64,000 nt of DNA from Polytrichum commune (Eukaryota; Streptophyta; Polytrichopsida; Polytrichales; Polytrichaceae): the NCBI GenBank assembly GCA_950295325.1, contig OX485808.1:29468527-29532526 (forward strand), in the 5' to 3' direction. This document shows, in pieces, positions 1 to 10,800 of the stretch. The notes under the pieces are model-generated. The model had not been told where the DNA came from. It was given only the letters and a program-made list of their open reading frames with translations, and made no database searches. Every line of letters starts with the position of its first letter. Position 1 is the first letter of the stretch. The position numbers were made by a program, and so were the translations under genes.

Positions 1-654
1 CCGTTCCGGTTAATTTATTAGGTCTTCTGTATTGCATGAGATCATCCTTTGAGTGATGTGAAGTTGAGAATGCTTTAGAGGAAGCTTGTAAAGAAATAGC
101 CACCTTGCCCTCAAGAATTTTGAGCTCAAAGCATGTCAAAACCATGTCAGTGGATGCTGTCTTCAAAGCTGTTGGTCTAAAGAAAACTCAGTGCTAACAA
201 CAAAGGCCTCCAAGAGGTCACAAAATTCATGATTGTAATTGTCTTTCCCAATTCCTGTCAGCTTCTTCTTTTGCATGCACATCTATGTGATTCAAATCCA
301 TCTTGCACTTTCATGCCAATGCACATGTAATGCTAATTTTTGTGACAAGTATCATCATGAGAAGCGTTCGATAGTGAAGCATTGAGAGTGACTCATAATA
401 TCCCTACTTTACAAAAGACTCATATGGAGGATGATATTGAAGAGGCTCATCTAGGTAGAGTTCCAACAGTAGTTATATCCCAGCACACTCATGATACATC
501 CTTACACTCAGTTGGCAGTGTGCTCTGAAATCAGCTTCCACAATAAACCATGTTTTGTCATATTCCAAGGTTGCTTATGTGACTTTTCCTAGCTCCAGTA
601 TACCAACAATGATGAAGAAAAATTCATTCCTTAGCACACTTACATTCGAATCCT

Positions 655-1120
655 CACTGCTGTCCACTTGAGAATCAACTGCAAGCACTTGAATAAAAAT
701 GAAGAAAGTCTTTTCCTCAAAGGAAATGCCTTTTGTGGTGTCTCCCAAAGTTGACATGAACAGAAAACAATATCAAAGTTACAATTCTCAGATAACTTGA
801 ACCGGATGATTTTCACCCTAGTGAGTCAGGCCTATCTGCCTCCTTTCTTTCTGCCTCGCTCCTCCTCTTCCTACCTTCATACAGAGAAGATTGAATCTCT
901 AAAATGTGAGAAGATACATTCTACTGTGGCACACCATCTGGTATCCCTCTCAGCACCGGTCTCGACATTCCCAAAGGCAAAGTTGGGAGGGTTGTCTTCC
1001 AAGTCATTGACCAGGGGACGGTTGGGAACAGTGCTGTTGGCCTGCCAAGAACATGACTCAATGAAGGACTTAGCTACTACTTGATGTATCATGGGTTGCC
1101 CGAGCATGTGAAGGCCAGTA
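655..1120 (-). pseudogene. Decayed tandem copy of the SWI3D 3' end
   Basis: This segment repeats, in the same order and orientation, the last coding part and 3' flank of the SWI3D gene at about 1150-1600. Shared blocks include the CACACCATCTGGTATCCCTC stretch near the stop codon, the GACATGAACAGAAAACAATA block in the flank, and the region coding for the C-terminal MLGRPVMHQV motif, which reads MLGQPMIHQV here. The longest open frame (877-1152) keeps the order of the parent but has lost the Gly/Pro-rich pattern and most of the C-terminal sequence. It has no splice acceptor context or upstream exons, so it is a dead partial duplicate. Bases 1-650 further downstream hold nothing I recognise. Confidence 0.85.
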
Positions 1121-1414
1121 ACTAGTGTGCAATATCCACTAGGTGAGACCAAATCTCCTTGTGAGAATCAACTGCCAAGCTTTTGACTGAAAATGGAGAA
1201 GAACATTTCCTCAAAGGAAGTGCCTTTCGTGGTGTCTCCCAAGGACATATTGACATGAACAGAAAACAATATCAAAGTTACAATTCTCGGATGACTAAAC
1301 CTGAATTTCACCCTAGTGAGTGAGAGGCCTCTCTGCCTTCTTCTTTCTTTCTGTCTCCCCTCCTCCTACCTTCGTACAGCAGAGCTTCAAACTAAAAATG
1401 TGAGAAGATTAAAT

Positions 1415-4400
1415 CTACTGTGGCACACCATCTGGTATCCCTCCCGGCACCGGTCTCGACATTCCTGAAGGCAACGGTAGGGGGGATTGTCTTCCAAGCC
1501 CTTGACCAGGGGCAGTTGGGAACGGTGACATTGGCCTTCCAAGGACTTGACTTGGTGAAGGACTAGCTACTTGATGCATCACAGGTCGCCCAAGCATGCG
1601 AAGGCCAGGCATCTGCGAATGTGTTGCACCAACCATCATTTGTTGTCGTCCGGGTTGCGGCTGCTGCCCTTGCCCAAGCCCTTGAATTGGTGGTGTCAAC
1701 ATGGGTCCTGGAGCAACTGGTCTTCCAAAACCTTGTAAACCTGTTGGCAATGGAGCGGAATTGGGTGGAAGACCACTGGAGGAAGAAGCACCTAAAGGAT
1801 AGAACCCTGAATTAGGGTTGTTGGGCCCATATACGAAGTTGTTGGCACCAGGAGGCCTTTGAGCCATCTGTGCGGCAGCAGCAGCAGCGGCGGCAGCCAT
1901 CTGTTGTTGTTCTGCAGGTAAAATTGTGGTGGGTGGTGGATTGGGACTTGAGCTTGTCTCCAAGTGCGTAGTAGTAGCAGTAGCAGTAGCAGTAGTGGTG
2001 GTGGTGGTGGTGGTGGTGGTAGTAGCAGTAGCAGTAGCAACAACTGGGTGGGAATGATCGGCAAAGATTTTTTGTCGAGCACGTTCTATGGTCTCACATT
2101 CCTTTCCTATCAAGCTCTCCAATTCATTGAATATCTTCAATTTCAGCTCCAGCTTTTTCAACTGTGGCACAGGATAATCATCATGTCCACCATTAAAAAT
2201 TTATCATGACAAAGGAACTTAATCAAAGCATCATCAATATCGACACTTTGACCGTCAGCAACATATAAACGACTCAGAATGTGAGGTTCTATCTATCAAG
2301 TTACTCACGCTTTAACTTCATACCGATAGAGACTACAATTCTCTGCCCTGTCAAGGTTGCATACGCATCTCACAAATACAAGTAATGATGTGTACATGGA
2401 AGTCTGCTGTAAAAAGTCAAATCACAAATTGGAGAATAAATAAACTCACTGCTTGCTCTACCCAACAATAAACCTATCATTATATCCGTACTTATATAGA
2501 GTATACTACCTGGTTCTCAATTACAATGGTGACTAAACGTTGCATGTCACGCTCCTCCTGATCAGCCAGAAACTTAGCCTTTACTGCAGCAGCTGCCATT
2601 GCACTTGCTGCTGCCTGCTTTACATAGCCTGCACTTACACTTTCCTCTAACAAACTCAACTTCCCATCAACCTCTGCTTTTGGAACAACTTCCTTACCTG
2701 CAAAAGCCACAAACCCCACTCAATGATGAGTGCAAGCAAGAAGGGGTGTTGACACACAACTACTAAGGTAATTGTAGTTGTGGCTTGAGCCCACTTTCAA
2801 CCACAACTACACTTTTTTTCGTTTACAAACAACTACTACTTGCAGTTGAAGAATGGCTTTGACCTCAATGATCGTCCTTCCTATTGTTGCAATCTGTGGG
2901 GTGGAGAGAAACCATTTAATCATAGCGGCCTCATGATGAAAGTTTTAATTTGTATGAGCTGGTAACTACAACCACTTTATTTCAATAGTTTTTGTGGCTG
3001 AATGATTCCCTGTGATTCCCTTAATATTCTAGGGTAGCTGATGCAAACCCAAATCCCCAAAAACTAAAGTGTTTGGTGACTTTCAATCCTTCTTGTGACT
3101 ATCTTGATCCTCTCTAATACATTAAAGTTATCCTCTAACTCAACATGACTTCACTTGGGAGTTAGTTGTTTTGCGTACAACAGCTTCTGAATTCAGTAAG
3201 TTTTCAGTTTGAACGAACAACATTCTACATCAGTTTGTTGAGGGACAAACTCATTTTGGCATGCCAGGTGCTCAATAGAGTTTGGCCCTCAATGGACCGA
3301 AATAGTTTTCTCTTTGTTCAAATTCAAACACCCCTCCGAGCATGCCACACAAGTGGCTGGAAATTTTAGAAATTGTATGCAAAACAACCAATGGAAAACC
3401 ATAGGGGACCAACTCCCAACAAAAAGTCCCATTGAGTTAAGGAATAACTCTAGTGCAAAAGAAGAAAATGTGCAAAATCACAAGAGTGCTGAAGTACTCG
3501 TCATCAGATATTTGTATCATTTTCCAGTGCAGAAATCCCTCTTAAGAATTATCCCTATGAATCTACAGTCATCAATCCAGCTGGAACACAACCAATAAAA
3601 GGTTTGCAGGTTACCCAAATTGGAGTCTGGTTTAAGGAGAACAGCCTCATCCTTTGGAGCAGAAGAGTTGCTGTCTGCTGACACAGGTGGCACTGTGATG
3701 CCACCTGATGAGCATGGTTCACCACTGCCAGGTTGAGTGGCCTCACCTCCACTTGTTTGCACTTCCCCGTCTGTTTGATCTAACCTGCAAACTTCAACAT
3801 CCCAACTGGTTGGGACTTGCTAGTTGACTTCACTTTCTGGTGCTCACATTTTGGTGCCAACTGAAAGTCATGAAAGAGTAGAATAAAACAGGAGCAACAC
3901 GATTACATCCAAAAGACTAATCATTGAATGCTCTTGCTGAATGATTCAGTTGAAACTTTCAAATTGCTAAGTGCATGGCTCCCACAAATGAAGTAACCTG
4001 AATTGTGCATTTCTACCGTGAACACATAGGAAAGCCACTTCTGAACCTTTAAAAAAAGGTGCAGGCATTCCTACCAAGATGGTTCAACAGACGAAGCCCA
4101 AATCATTGTTGTGAGGGACTCTCCTTGTGATGTAAGGTAGTTTGAAGACTGCAGCAACACCTATACTAGAGGTTTTGTTGTGTATATACATGTATAAGCA
4201 AATCTTTTGATAATGAATATATTAAAAAAAGGTGTGAAGGGTCAAACAAACAAATTAATCGTTGGGTGCCAAGCCAAAAACCTGTCAGGTTGCGGTGCAC
4301 TAGGTGGAGGCATCTCAGTGGCAGGCGGCTCCTCCAGTAAAATTGCAGTGCTTGCTGCAAGGCGAAGCCCAGGGTCCTTCTTCGTTATTGCTGTTAATGC

Positions 4401-7400
4401 TTCTGCAGCAACAGCAGAAGCCACTTCTGGACCAACCATGGCCGCAAGAAACGCCACCTACAAGGAAAATTAGACAGGATGTCACAGTAACCCACTTGCC
4501 ACAGAAAGTGATATGGCTTGGCATACCCACAAGTTTACTCAGAAACTCATATAACACTACCAAAAGCTTTAAGAGATGATGGCACTGCCACTGAACATAA
4601 TACCTTTTCAGAACACAAACCACTCCAACGTTACAGAAAGTCAGATATGTGCTTCTTTCAGTCCTTCAACAGACTACTCAACATTGCAGCATTTGAAGAA
4701 CATGTTATAATAGCATGTGTAAACACATACTTGAACAACTTCTGTAGTCTTGTCATTTGAAATGACTTTGGGTGCATACTACTCATTACAAACTTCACAG
4801 GACACTCCACATCATAAGAACGAGAAAGTTGCTGAAATAAAATTCAAAAAAAACAAGAAAGTTATTGAACAGTCTCTATGTACCTGAGCCATGACAGGGT
4901 TGCCAGCATCTGCAAATGCCACAAGGCTTGGAGGCAGTGACACAACACCATTTGGAGATTCCAGACCAGTGTGGGTGCTTGGTTCATTCGCAACACTACT
5001 TTCAGGTGCTTTTTCTGTAATTTCCTCCCCCTTTTGTTCACCCTGAGGTGTACTATCTATTTGCGGAGGGGTTGTTGATATGGGGGCCGACGACGTTGAA
5101 GGACCAGGAGTCTCCAAGTCCTCTAAAAATGGGTCCTCGACAGGGAGCCGTATAAAATGCAAAATGCACTGAGATTTTGACTTAGTAGCGACATGCTCAG
5201 CTATTTCGTTCCAGTTATCTCCATAAAGCTCTAACGCCTCAAGTAGAAGAAGTGTTTCTTGGTCTGTCCAACCCCCACCATTTGCATTGGCTGCCTCTGT
5301 GACATCCATTCGCATAAAATCTGTCGATACCATGTCAGGCCCAAATTGCTCATCCTCATAGCAATTAGGGCACAAATCAAAATCGGCCTGTCATCACCAT
5401 CATACAAACTTTAGTAAATCATTGTGCAAAGGATCGAAAAACTTCTGCTTGCCTAACCCTCATTGAAAAAAAGGTTCAGCAGACACAGAAGTAACAGGAT
5501 CCTGTGAATTACAAGTCTGCTTTAATATATATAGGCCACCTGACTTGCCACCATCACAAATTCCCAGAGGGTGGTGTATAATTATATTATAGTATAGTAT
5601 ATAGTTACAAGATTGTTACACAATAGCATAGAGTGGCACATAATAGAAGACAATAGGAAACCAATGCAAATATCACAACATATATTGGTAATTTATGACA
5701 TTATTTCAACATTTTATTGTTTTTACAGGATAAATTGCTCCAGAAGTATGTGATGACCCACCTGCTTCTGGCAATGATAGCGTTGTTTACTACAATCTGC
5801 TGCACAAGAGTTACAATGATACTCCACTTCTGGACCTTCAGGAAACGCAAGCATCTCGGAAATGACAGGATCTATTATTCTTGGGGTCACCGAGTTCTGC
5901 TTGGGTACAGGAGCATTCGATGTGTTGAAATGGTATAAACTTGAACCTTTTTGCGGTAACGCCTGCAGCATGCTCGCCATATCCGCTTCAAGGACAGGAG
6001 GAGGGCCTCTCCACAATGAAACATATTCGGAGGGTGCTTGGTAGTTGATGATACCCCAGTGATCCAAAAACTCCACAATTCGACCAATCGCCTTTTCATC
6101 AGATTCACTAAGCTGCTCTTGCACATCAGCAGCAGTGATTGTCTTTCCTAGGTCCTCCCGGTATTTTTTGATAATTACATTCCTGTATTGCAGATAAAGC
6201 TCTGGCGTCTTTCCAGGCACCCTCCCATTGAAAAACTCAGGCAAACCCCTTTTCTCCAGTGTATGTATTTTCGTCCATGAGAACCAACCTGTGATAGTAG
6301 CAGCAAGAGTAAGGTAAAGGAAACAAGAAAGCCCTCCTGACCACCAGAATCAACTTCGTCTTCCAACATTTCTATGTGACATTCTAGAGTTATGCATATT
6401 ATCAGGTATTTCTGTGTCTTCAAAAAAGTATACTTGGGAGGTTTGCCATCATGCTACTTTTCTGAACTGCAAAGTTTTCAGAATAGAGGTACAAACTAAT
6501 CCTACAAATGTAAGGCTTGAAAATAAATTTATATTTCACAATGACTGCTGACACTAAGGAATGCACAACAAATGCTGAGAATTCTACCAAGGCAGTTTCA
6601 ATGCATGAAAGCAAGGTAATGTTCGATTGAGAAATTACAAACTAATCCTACATATCTAATGCTTGCCAAAATATCTCTATGCCACAATGACTGCTGACAC
6701 TAAGTTGCTACTCTCGCAGTAGATAAAAGGACAGAAACATTTGATGTCATTTGAGACAAAAAAAAATTGCAAAGACATTGACTGTCTAAACTAGGGGATG
6801 CACAACAAATGCTGAAAAATCTTCTTCTCCTTCTTCGACCAAAGCAGTTTCAATGCACAAAATGGAAGATGATGATCTCACCAGCATGACTGGGAATTGT
6901 GTGCAGTTTTTCTGCATCATCCTGTGTCCTAGGACTAGGTGTCGCCAAAGAAGATGATGCCGCCACCAATTGCTTCTGATCATCAGATTCTGGTAACTTA
7001 GCATCTGTAGGAACTCCATGTTCATCTGGAGTTGCCACAGAATTGTTACCCTGTGAAACATGTTCCTGTGAAATATTTGTTTCTAGGATCGGGGTACCCT
7101 TTTTCCCTTCCTCATCGTCTTTGTTGTCAGCCCCTACATGTACCCCTTGTTCTTCAGCTTGAAGTGGAGTTCCCTCTTGCTTGACAATGTCATCATCAAC
7201 ATCAAGGCTATCACTTCTGCTGAAGACTACTTCCACTGGCTCCCCATTCGCAGCCGAGGGTAAAGGTAAAGGGGATTCCTCTCGTGGTGGTCTTTTGCTG
7301 GGAGGCGACGATGGAGGGGACGGTCGTTTCCGTTTCAGCATATTTTCTTTAATTCCTAACCCGCCGCCGTCACCTGGGTCAGCACCTATGTCGTCCCCGC

Positions 7401-9557
7401 TCTCTTGTGGTGGACTCCCTTTCACCGGTTTCGTTCCTCCACCACTCTTCAACTTGATCTTCAAACCTAAAATTGCAACAAGAGGTGTAATTAAAGATTA
7501 AGTGGCGTCTAGAGGAAATCACAAATCCAAGTCTGCCTCTTCTTGTCCCTTTTTGTTGACCACCCAATATTGGTTGGCCACTTGGTTCATCAGCACCACC
7601 ACTAACTGCCCTAGATCTTAGTCAAATAGGATGCACCCACAAATAAAGTTTTGGGAAAAAAGTTACAATAGTCGCACACTATAATGGTAGGGAAGAACAA
7701 CAAGCAGCTGGGGAAGAATAAAAATGTTTCAGATCCCCTCCATCTATAGAGAAGTTTGAATAAATGAAATCACAGATCCTAGTCTGCCTATTCTTATTGG
7801 CCATTTTTGTTGACCACCCACTACGAGTTGGCCACCTGGTTCTTCAACACCCACTGACTGCCCTAAATCTCAGTCAAAAAGGATGCACCCACAGATTAAT
7901 GATGAGGAAATAGTGACAATAGCCACATGCACACTGTAATGCTAAAGAAAAAGAACAACAAGCAGCTTGAAATAAATGTATTCTGGGATCCCATAGTTCG
8001 TCTATAGAGAAGTTTGTTTAGAGAATGAGCACCCAGAACTGGGCCTAGTTTAGTCAATTGCAGTCTGAAGATTCAAGTTTCCCTCCCAAAATACACCAAT
8101 GCAACTACCTGCTACATTCTAGAGCACAGAAGAGTTTCTCAGGTCCTCTGTGTACGTTTTACTAACAATCCACTTGGCCCTGGCCCTTTTTTCTGGCTTG
8201 TTTTCTTTGTCCATCCCTAACCTTCCACCAACACTCTGCAGTGTAAGAAAAAATACGGATGTCCAGTGCAGGAAACTGATCCTCCCCAAATTCCAAATGA
8301 GGTGCCTGAAGTGATGATTGATCCTACTGGGTATGAAACGCCTTCATCTCCCAGAAATCTATAGACTAATGTATTGCAAACTGCTTGTTGGTTTGGTTCA
8401 TTCTTTCGAGATCATAATGCAGACTCTCTCACAAGGGTATTACCATAACTTTGAGCTCACTCTTGGAGCACATATGTGCATAGAAAAATAGAACCCCTTA
8501 AGAATTCATTCCTTTCTTCATCAGTCAGGTGGAGAAACACCTGATAATCATAAATTTATTGGGGAGTATACATCTCCCCAACTTTTCAGCTTCCTACAAG
8601 AGCTTTGGATTCCAAGATATAACGTCCAATAATATTTGTTTCCACTCCCGGAAATTTTGGTATTCCCGACCACTACAAAAACGCCTTTGATCCTCCACCT
8701 CCACCTCCACCTCCACCTCCACCACCACTCTCTACTTTGTTTTCGGTTCCATAATTCACAATAGATAAATAGATGTCCCTGGGAAGTTGTTGCAACCTAT
8801 ACATACACTCATATAGTTGGTAGTAGTAGTGGAGAGGACAACATCACCATCTCCGCTTCCATGTAAAAAATCTCTTCAATGCCTGCCCTCCCTATTTCCA
8901 CCCTTTTGTTTAATTCCACCCATTTTTGAGCTGTCGGCCCCACGGTATTGCATTTGTCCCGGATGATGAGGCAAAGCAATGATCTCCCAAGTGAAAGAGT
9001 GACTCAGTCCACTTGAAGAGCTTGTATCTGTTTTCTATAAGAATGGGAGTCCAGCACCAGGTTTGCATGACTGTTCTGATAATTTTGAAAAATCCAGCTG
9101 CATTGTCCCACATGGTGAAAATGCGAAGCTCATCCTTCCCTACCGGCTCAACAAGACCAAACAAAATTGGGGCACAAACCAAAACAACTAAGTCCATCCT
9201 CATCCAACACACACAAACCCTCACACACACACATACATACATACACAACCCTTCTTTGAGGATGCCATCAATCCCACCCAAACCTCATCATTATCGTTAC
9301 CCTAACCTCTTCCATTCCGCTCCCTAGGTTTCTCGCAATTCTCCAAACCCCACAACCTGCGAAACCTCCACACCCCAACCCCCACACAACTCACAACCCA
9401 ACCCCACGGAAATGCACAACAGAACCACCATTAACCCCAGACAGACCCCACACTACATCATCACAACAACCGCCATCAGTAGCAACAACCAAGGAGGGGG
9501 TGACTACCACTAACCGGCGGGAGCGGCAGCAGGAGCAGGCTGGCGCCGCGCAGCCAT
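1415..9557 (-). CDS. SWI3D: SWI3D-type SWI/SNF chromatin-remodelling subunit (SWIRM, ZZ, SANT)
   Basis: This is a core scaffold subunit of the nuclear SWI/SNF remodelling complex, of the plant SWI3D class (BAF155/170, Moira relatives). Exons by splice site and phase: 9557-9515 (tentative), 7466-6882, 6288-5762, 5387-4884, 4457-4282, 3784-3615, 2697-2510 and 2161-1415. Phases close to give about 979 residues, close to the usual SWI3D length. Domains: SWIRM about 209-292 (GWFSW to WGIINYQ); a ZZ zinc finger about 366-401 (YHCNSC, YHC, LCPNC) split by an intron, a feature of the SWI3D class; SANT about 424-475 (GGWTDQETLLLLEALELYG). A C-terminal Ala-rich coiled coil (about 680-765) includes LKKLELKLKIFNELESLIGK. 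The tail is Gly/Pro/Gln-rich with a Thr/Ala microsatellite. The family identity is firm. The first exon is inference. Confidence 0.95.
1960..2042. repeat. Trinucleotide microsatellite inside SWI3D last exon
   Basis: On the plus strand GTA, GCA and GTG triplets repeat for about 80 bases. In the SWI3D frame this encodes a run of about 25 alternating and then homopolymeric Thr and Ala residues in the C-terminal linker after the coiled coil. Nearby, 1870-1900 encodes a nine-Ala run. Both are length-variable low-complexity tracts outside the conserved domains, so they should be tolerated. Confidence 0.9.
3120..3455. mobile_element. Foldback MITE, family B, in a SWI3D intron
   Basis: A 336-bp element has long inverted ends. 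The left arm reads AGTTATCCTCTAACTCAA, then GGGAGTTAGTTGTTTTGCGT. The right arm reads ATGCAAAACAACCAATGG, GGGACCAACTCCC and ATTGAGTTAAGGAATAACTC. The same family is seen at 17357, 41485 and 63243. Two family ends run to CACTAGAGTTAT, which resembles CACTA-type termini. It lies in the intron between the 3615-3784 and 2510-2697 exons. Confidence 0.8.
6440..6860. repeat. Tandem duplication in a SWI3D intron
   Basis: Two diverged direct units of roughly 200-220 bp share ACAAACTAATCCTACA, CACAATGACTGCTGACACTA, ATGCACAACAAATGCTGA and GCAGTTTCAATGCA in the same order. The second unit abuts the 3' end of the exon ending at 6882, so the intron appears to have lengthened by local duplication. Confidence 0.8.
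7500..8035. repeat. Tandem duplication in SWI3D intron 1
   Basis: Two direct units of about 275 bp (7500-7775 and 7776-8035) share TTTTTGTTGACCACCCA, GGATGCACCCACA, AACAACAAGCAGCT and TCTATAGAGAAGTTTG in the same order, with moderate divergence. The rest of the intron, 8036-9514, has a short CCTCCA repeat at 8695-8725 and a CACACA/CATACA tract at about 9218-9245. I see no other gene in it. Confidence 0.85.
9515..9557 (-). other. SWI3D: Probable first coding exon of SWI3D
   Basis: The second exon opens in phase 1 directly after a TTTTAG acceptor at 7467, and its only in-frame initiator-like codon is TTG. An upstream ATG exon is therefore needed. At 9557 an ATG opens MAARRQPAPAAAPA and ends in phase 1 at a G|GTTAGT donor. 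Joining it gives a clean GGT codon and restores the frame. The choice rests on phase and donor quality only. Another small exon in the 2-kb intron could replace it. Confidence 0.5.
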
Positions 9558-9559
9558 GA

Positions 9560-10440
9560 CCAGGGGAAAAAACCAAAACTCAAACCCTCCCTCCTAGTCG
9601 CTGGCTTCCCCTCCTTCTCCTTCGTCACCTCCACCAACGCCAAAACCTCCCACCCGTGTTCTTCCCGCACACCACCATGCTCTCCTCATTATTGCTCCTC
9701 CTATTCCTATTCCTATTCCTAATCCTCCTAATCCTCTTAATCCTCCTCCTTCACCAATCTTCCACAGGCTCAACATGCTTCGGATGCTTCGGATGCTTGT
9801 TCTTCTCCTTCCTCAACGAGACTACTTCTTACTCTGTTCCACCTAGTCCATCCGCCCCTTGAATCTCCCCAAACCTTCTTCAACCCTCCCCACCCTGCCA
9901 TCTTTCCACCCCCTTCCCCACTCAAGGCACCAACAGCCACCAAGGATTCGGGCCCAAAGTTGCAGCCCAGCTTTCCTTGTCGCACGCCACAAGCTCCGAT
10001 GCGTTTGGTCGTAAGTAGTCCCGCCTTTGCACTTAATTTACAAAAAAAGGGTGGCGATGGCGATGGTGAGAGGAGAGAGCGTTGCGGGGACCCTGCCCTG
10101 CCGGAGCGTGAAGGCGGGTTTGCTACCTACCTACTCACTCTTCTCTCTCCACTCTCTCTCTCTCTATTGCGCCCGCCTACCTACCTGGTTGGTTGGCGAC
10201 CCATCACACTAGTTTCCTACCTACTGTGTTGATTTCCGACCTTCTATGCTAATCTTCCTACCTACCTATAGGCCTACGCATGCGTTCACTGAGTGCGCTG
10301 AGGTGAGTCGTGGGTTGCGCGACTGGGTGACGGGCTCCGTGACGGAACGGGCGTCGCCGGTGACGTGTCGTGAGGCTGTCGTGGTGGGGGGAGGGAGAGG
10401 AGGAGGCGCCAAATGGTTTGAAAAGGCGTTAAGTTTATAA
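9560..10440. promoter_or_regulatory. Leader and promoter region of SWI3D
   Basis: This block is richer in G+C and pyrimidine tracts than its surroundings. It has CCTAATCC/CCTATT repeats near 9700-9750, CT-rich stretches near 10140-10165, CTACCTAC repeats near 10180-10270 and a G-rich end near 10385-10410. Its position upstream of the probable first exon suggests promoter and 5' leader. I did not find a convincing TATA element, and the open frames here look like compositional artefacts. Confidence 0.45.
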
Positions 10441-10800
10441 CCTTTTAAAGGTAGGTGGGTCTTAAAAGGTTACTTTTTCCGACTAGCCCACTTCTCTTAG
10501 GATGCAAAACACCAAGCTCGTTAACGAATCCAAATTGAGGCCGAGGCCGCTCTCCTCATAGTTTTCGGAGCTCATATGAATATCTTATTCGATATCAAAG
10601 TGAAGATTATCATGCTCGTTAAATGGGTCATGTAGGGTTCTCCAATTATATTGATTGTTGAGTCTAGAATGATTATTATATTTTGAGCATGTAGTCCAAT
10701 CTCTTTTGAACACATATCCTTTGGGTACCCATCCTTTAAGCCACTCCTAACCATATACTACTCAATTGTAAGTGTCGGACTAAGATAAGTAATTGAATTA
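10440..10800 (-). mobile_element. Dispersed family A element, copy 1
   Basis: This is the reverse-orientation copy of a family of about 380 bp recurring at 22195, 49470, 60612 and 62560, with fragments at 11270, 46085, 57665 and 58170. Shared internal blocks (family sense) include ATGCTCAAAATATGATAACC, TCACTTTGATAATGAA, ATATTCATATGAGCTC and GAGAAGTGGGCTAGTAGGAA. No open frame is conserved, so it is non-autonomous. The better copies show weak inverted ends of the form CTAAGGnAnGnnGGCC. Confidence 0.8.

Noticed and set aside
1964-2209. Ser/Gly-rich plus-strand open frame
   Set aside because: It is the antisense shadow of the Thr/Ala microsatellite in the SWI3D last exon.
7181-7501. Plus-strand 106-codon frame
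   Set aside because: It is antisense to the SWI3D N-terminal exon, which has the splice sites and family context.
9013-9327. Plus-strand 104-codon frame
   Set aside because: It has no domain and lies in SWI3D intron 1 with CACACA repeats near its end; no splice or family support.
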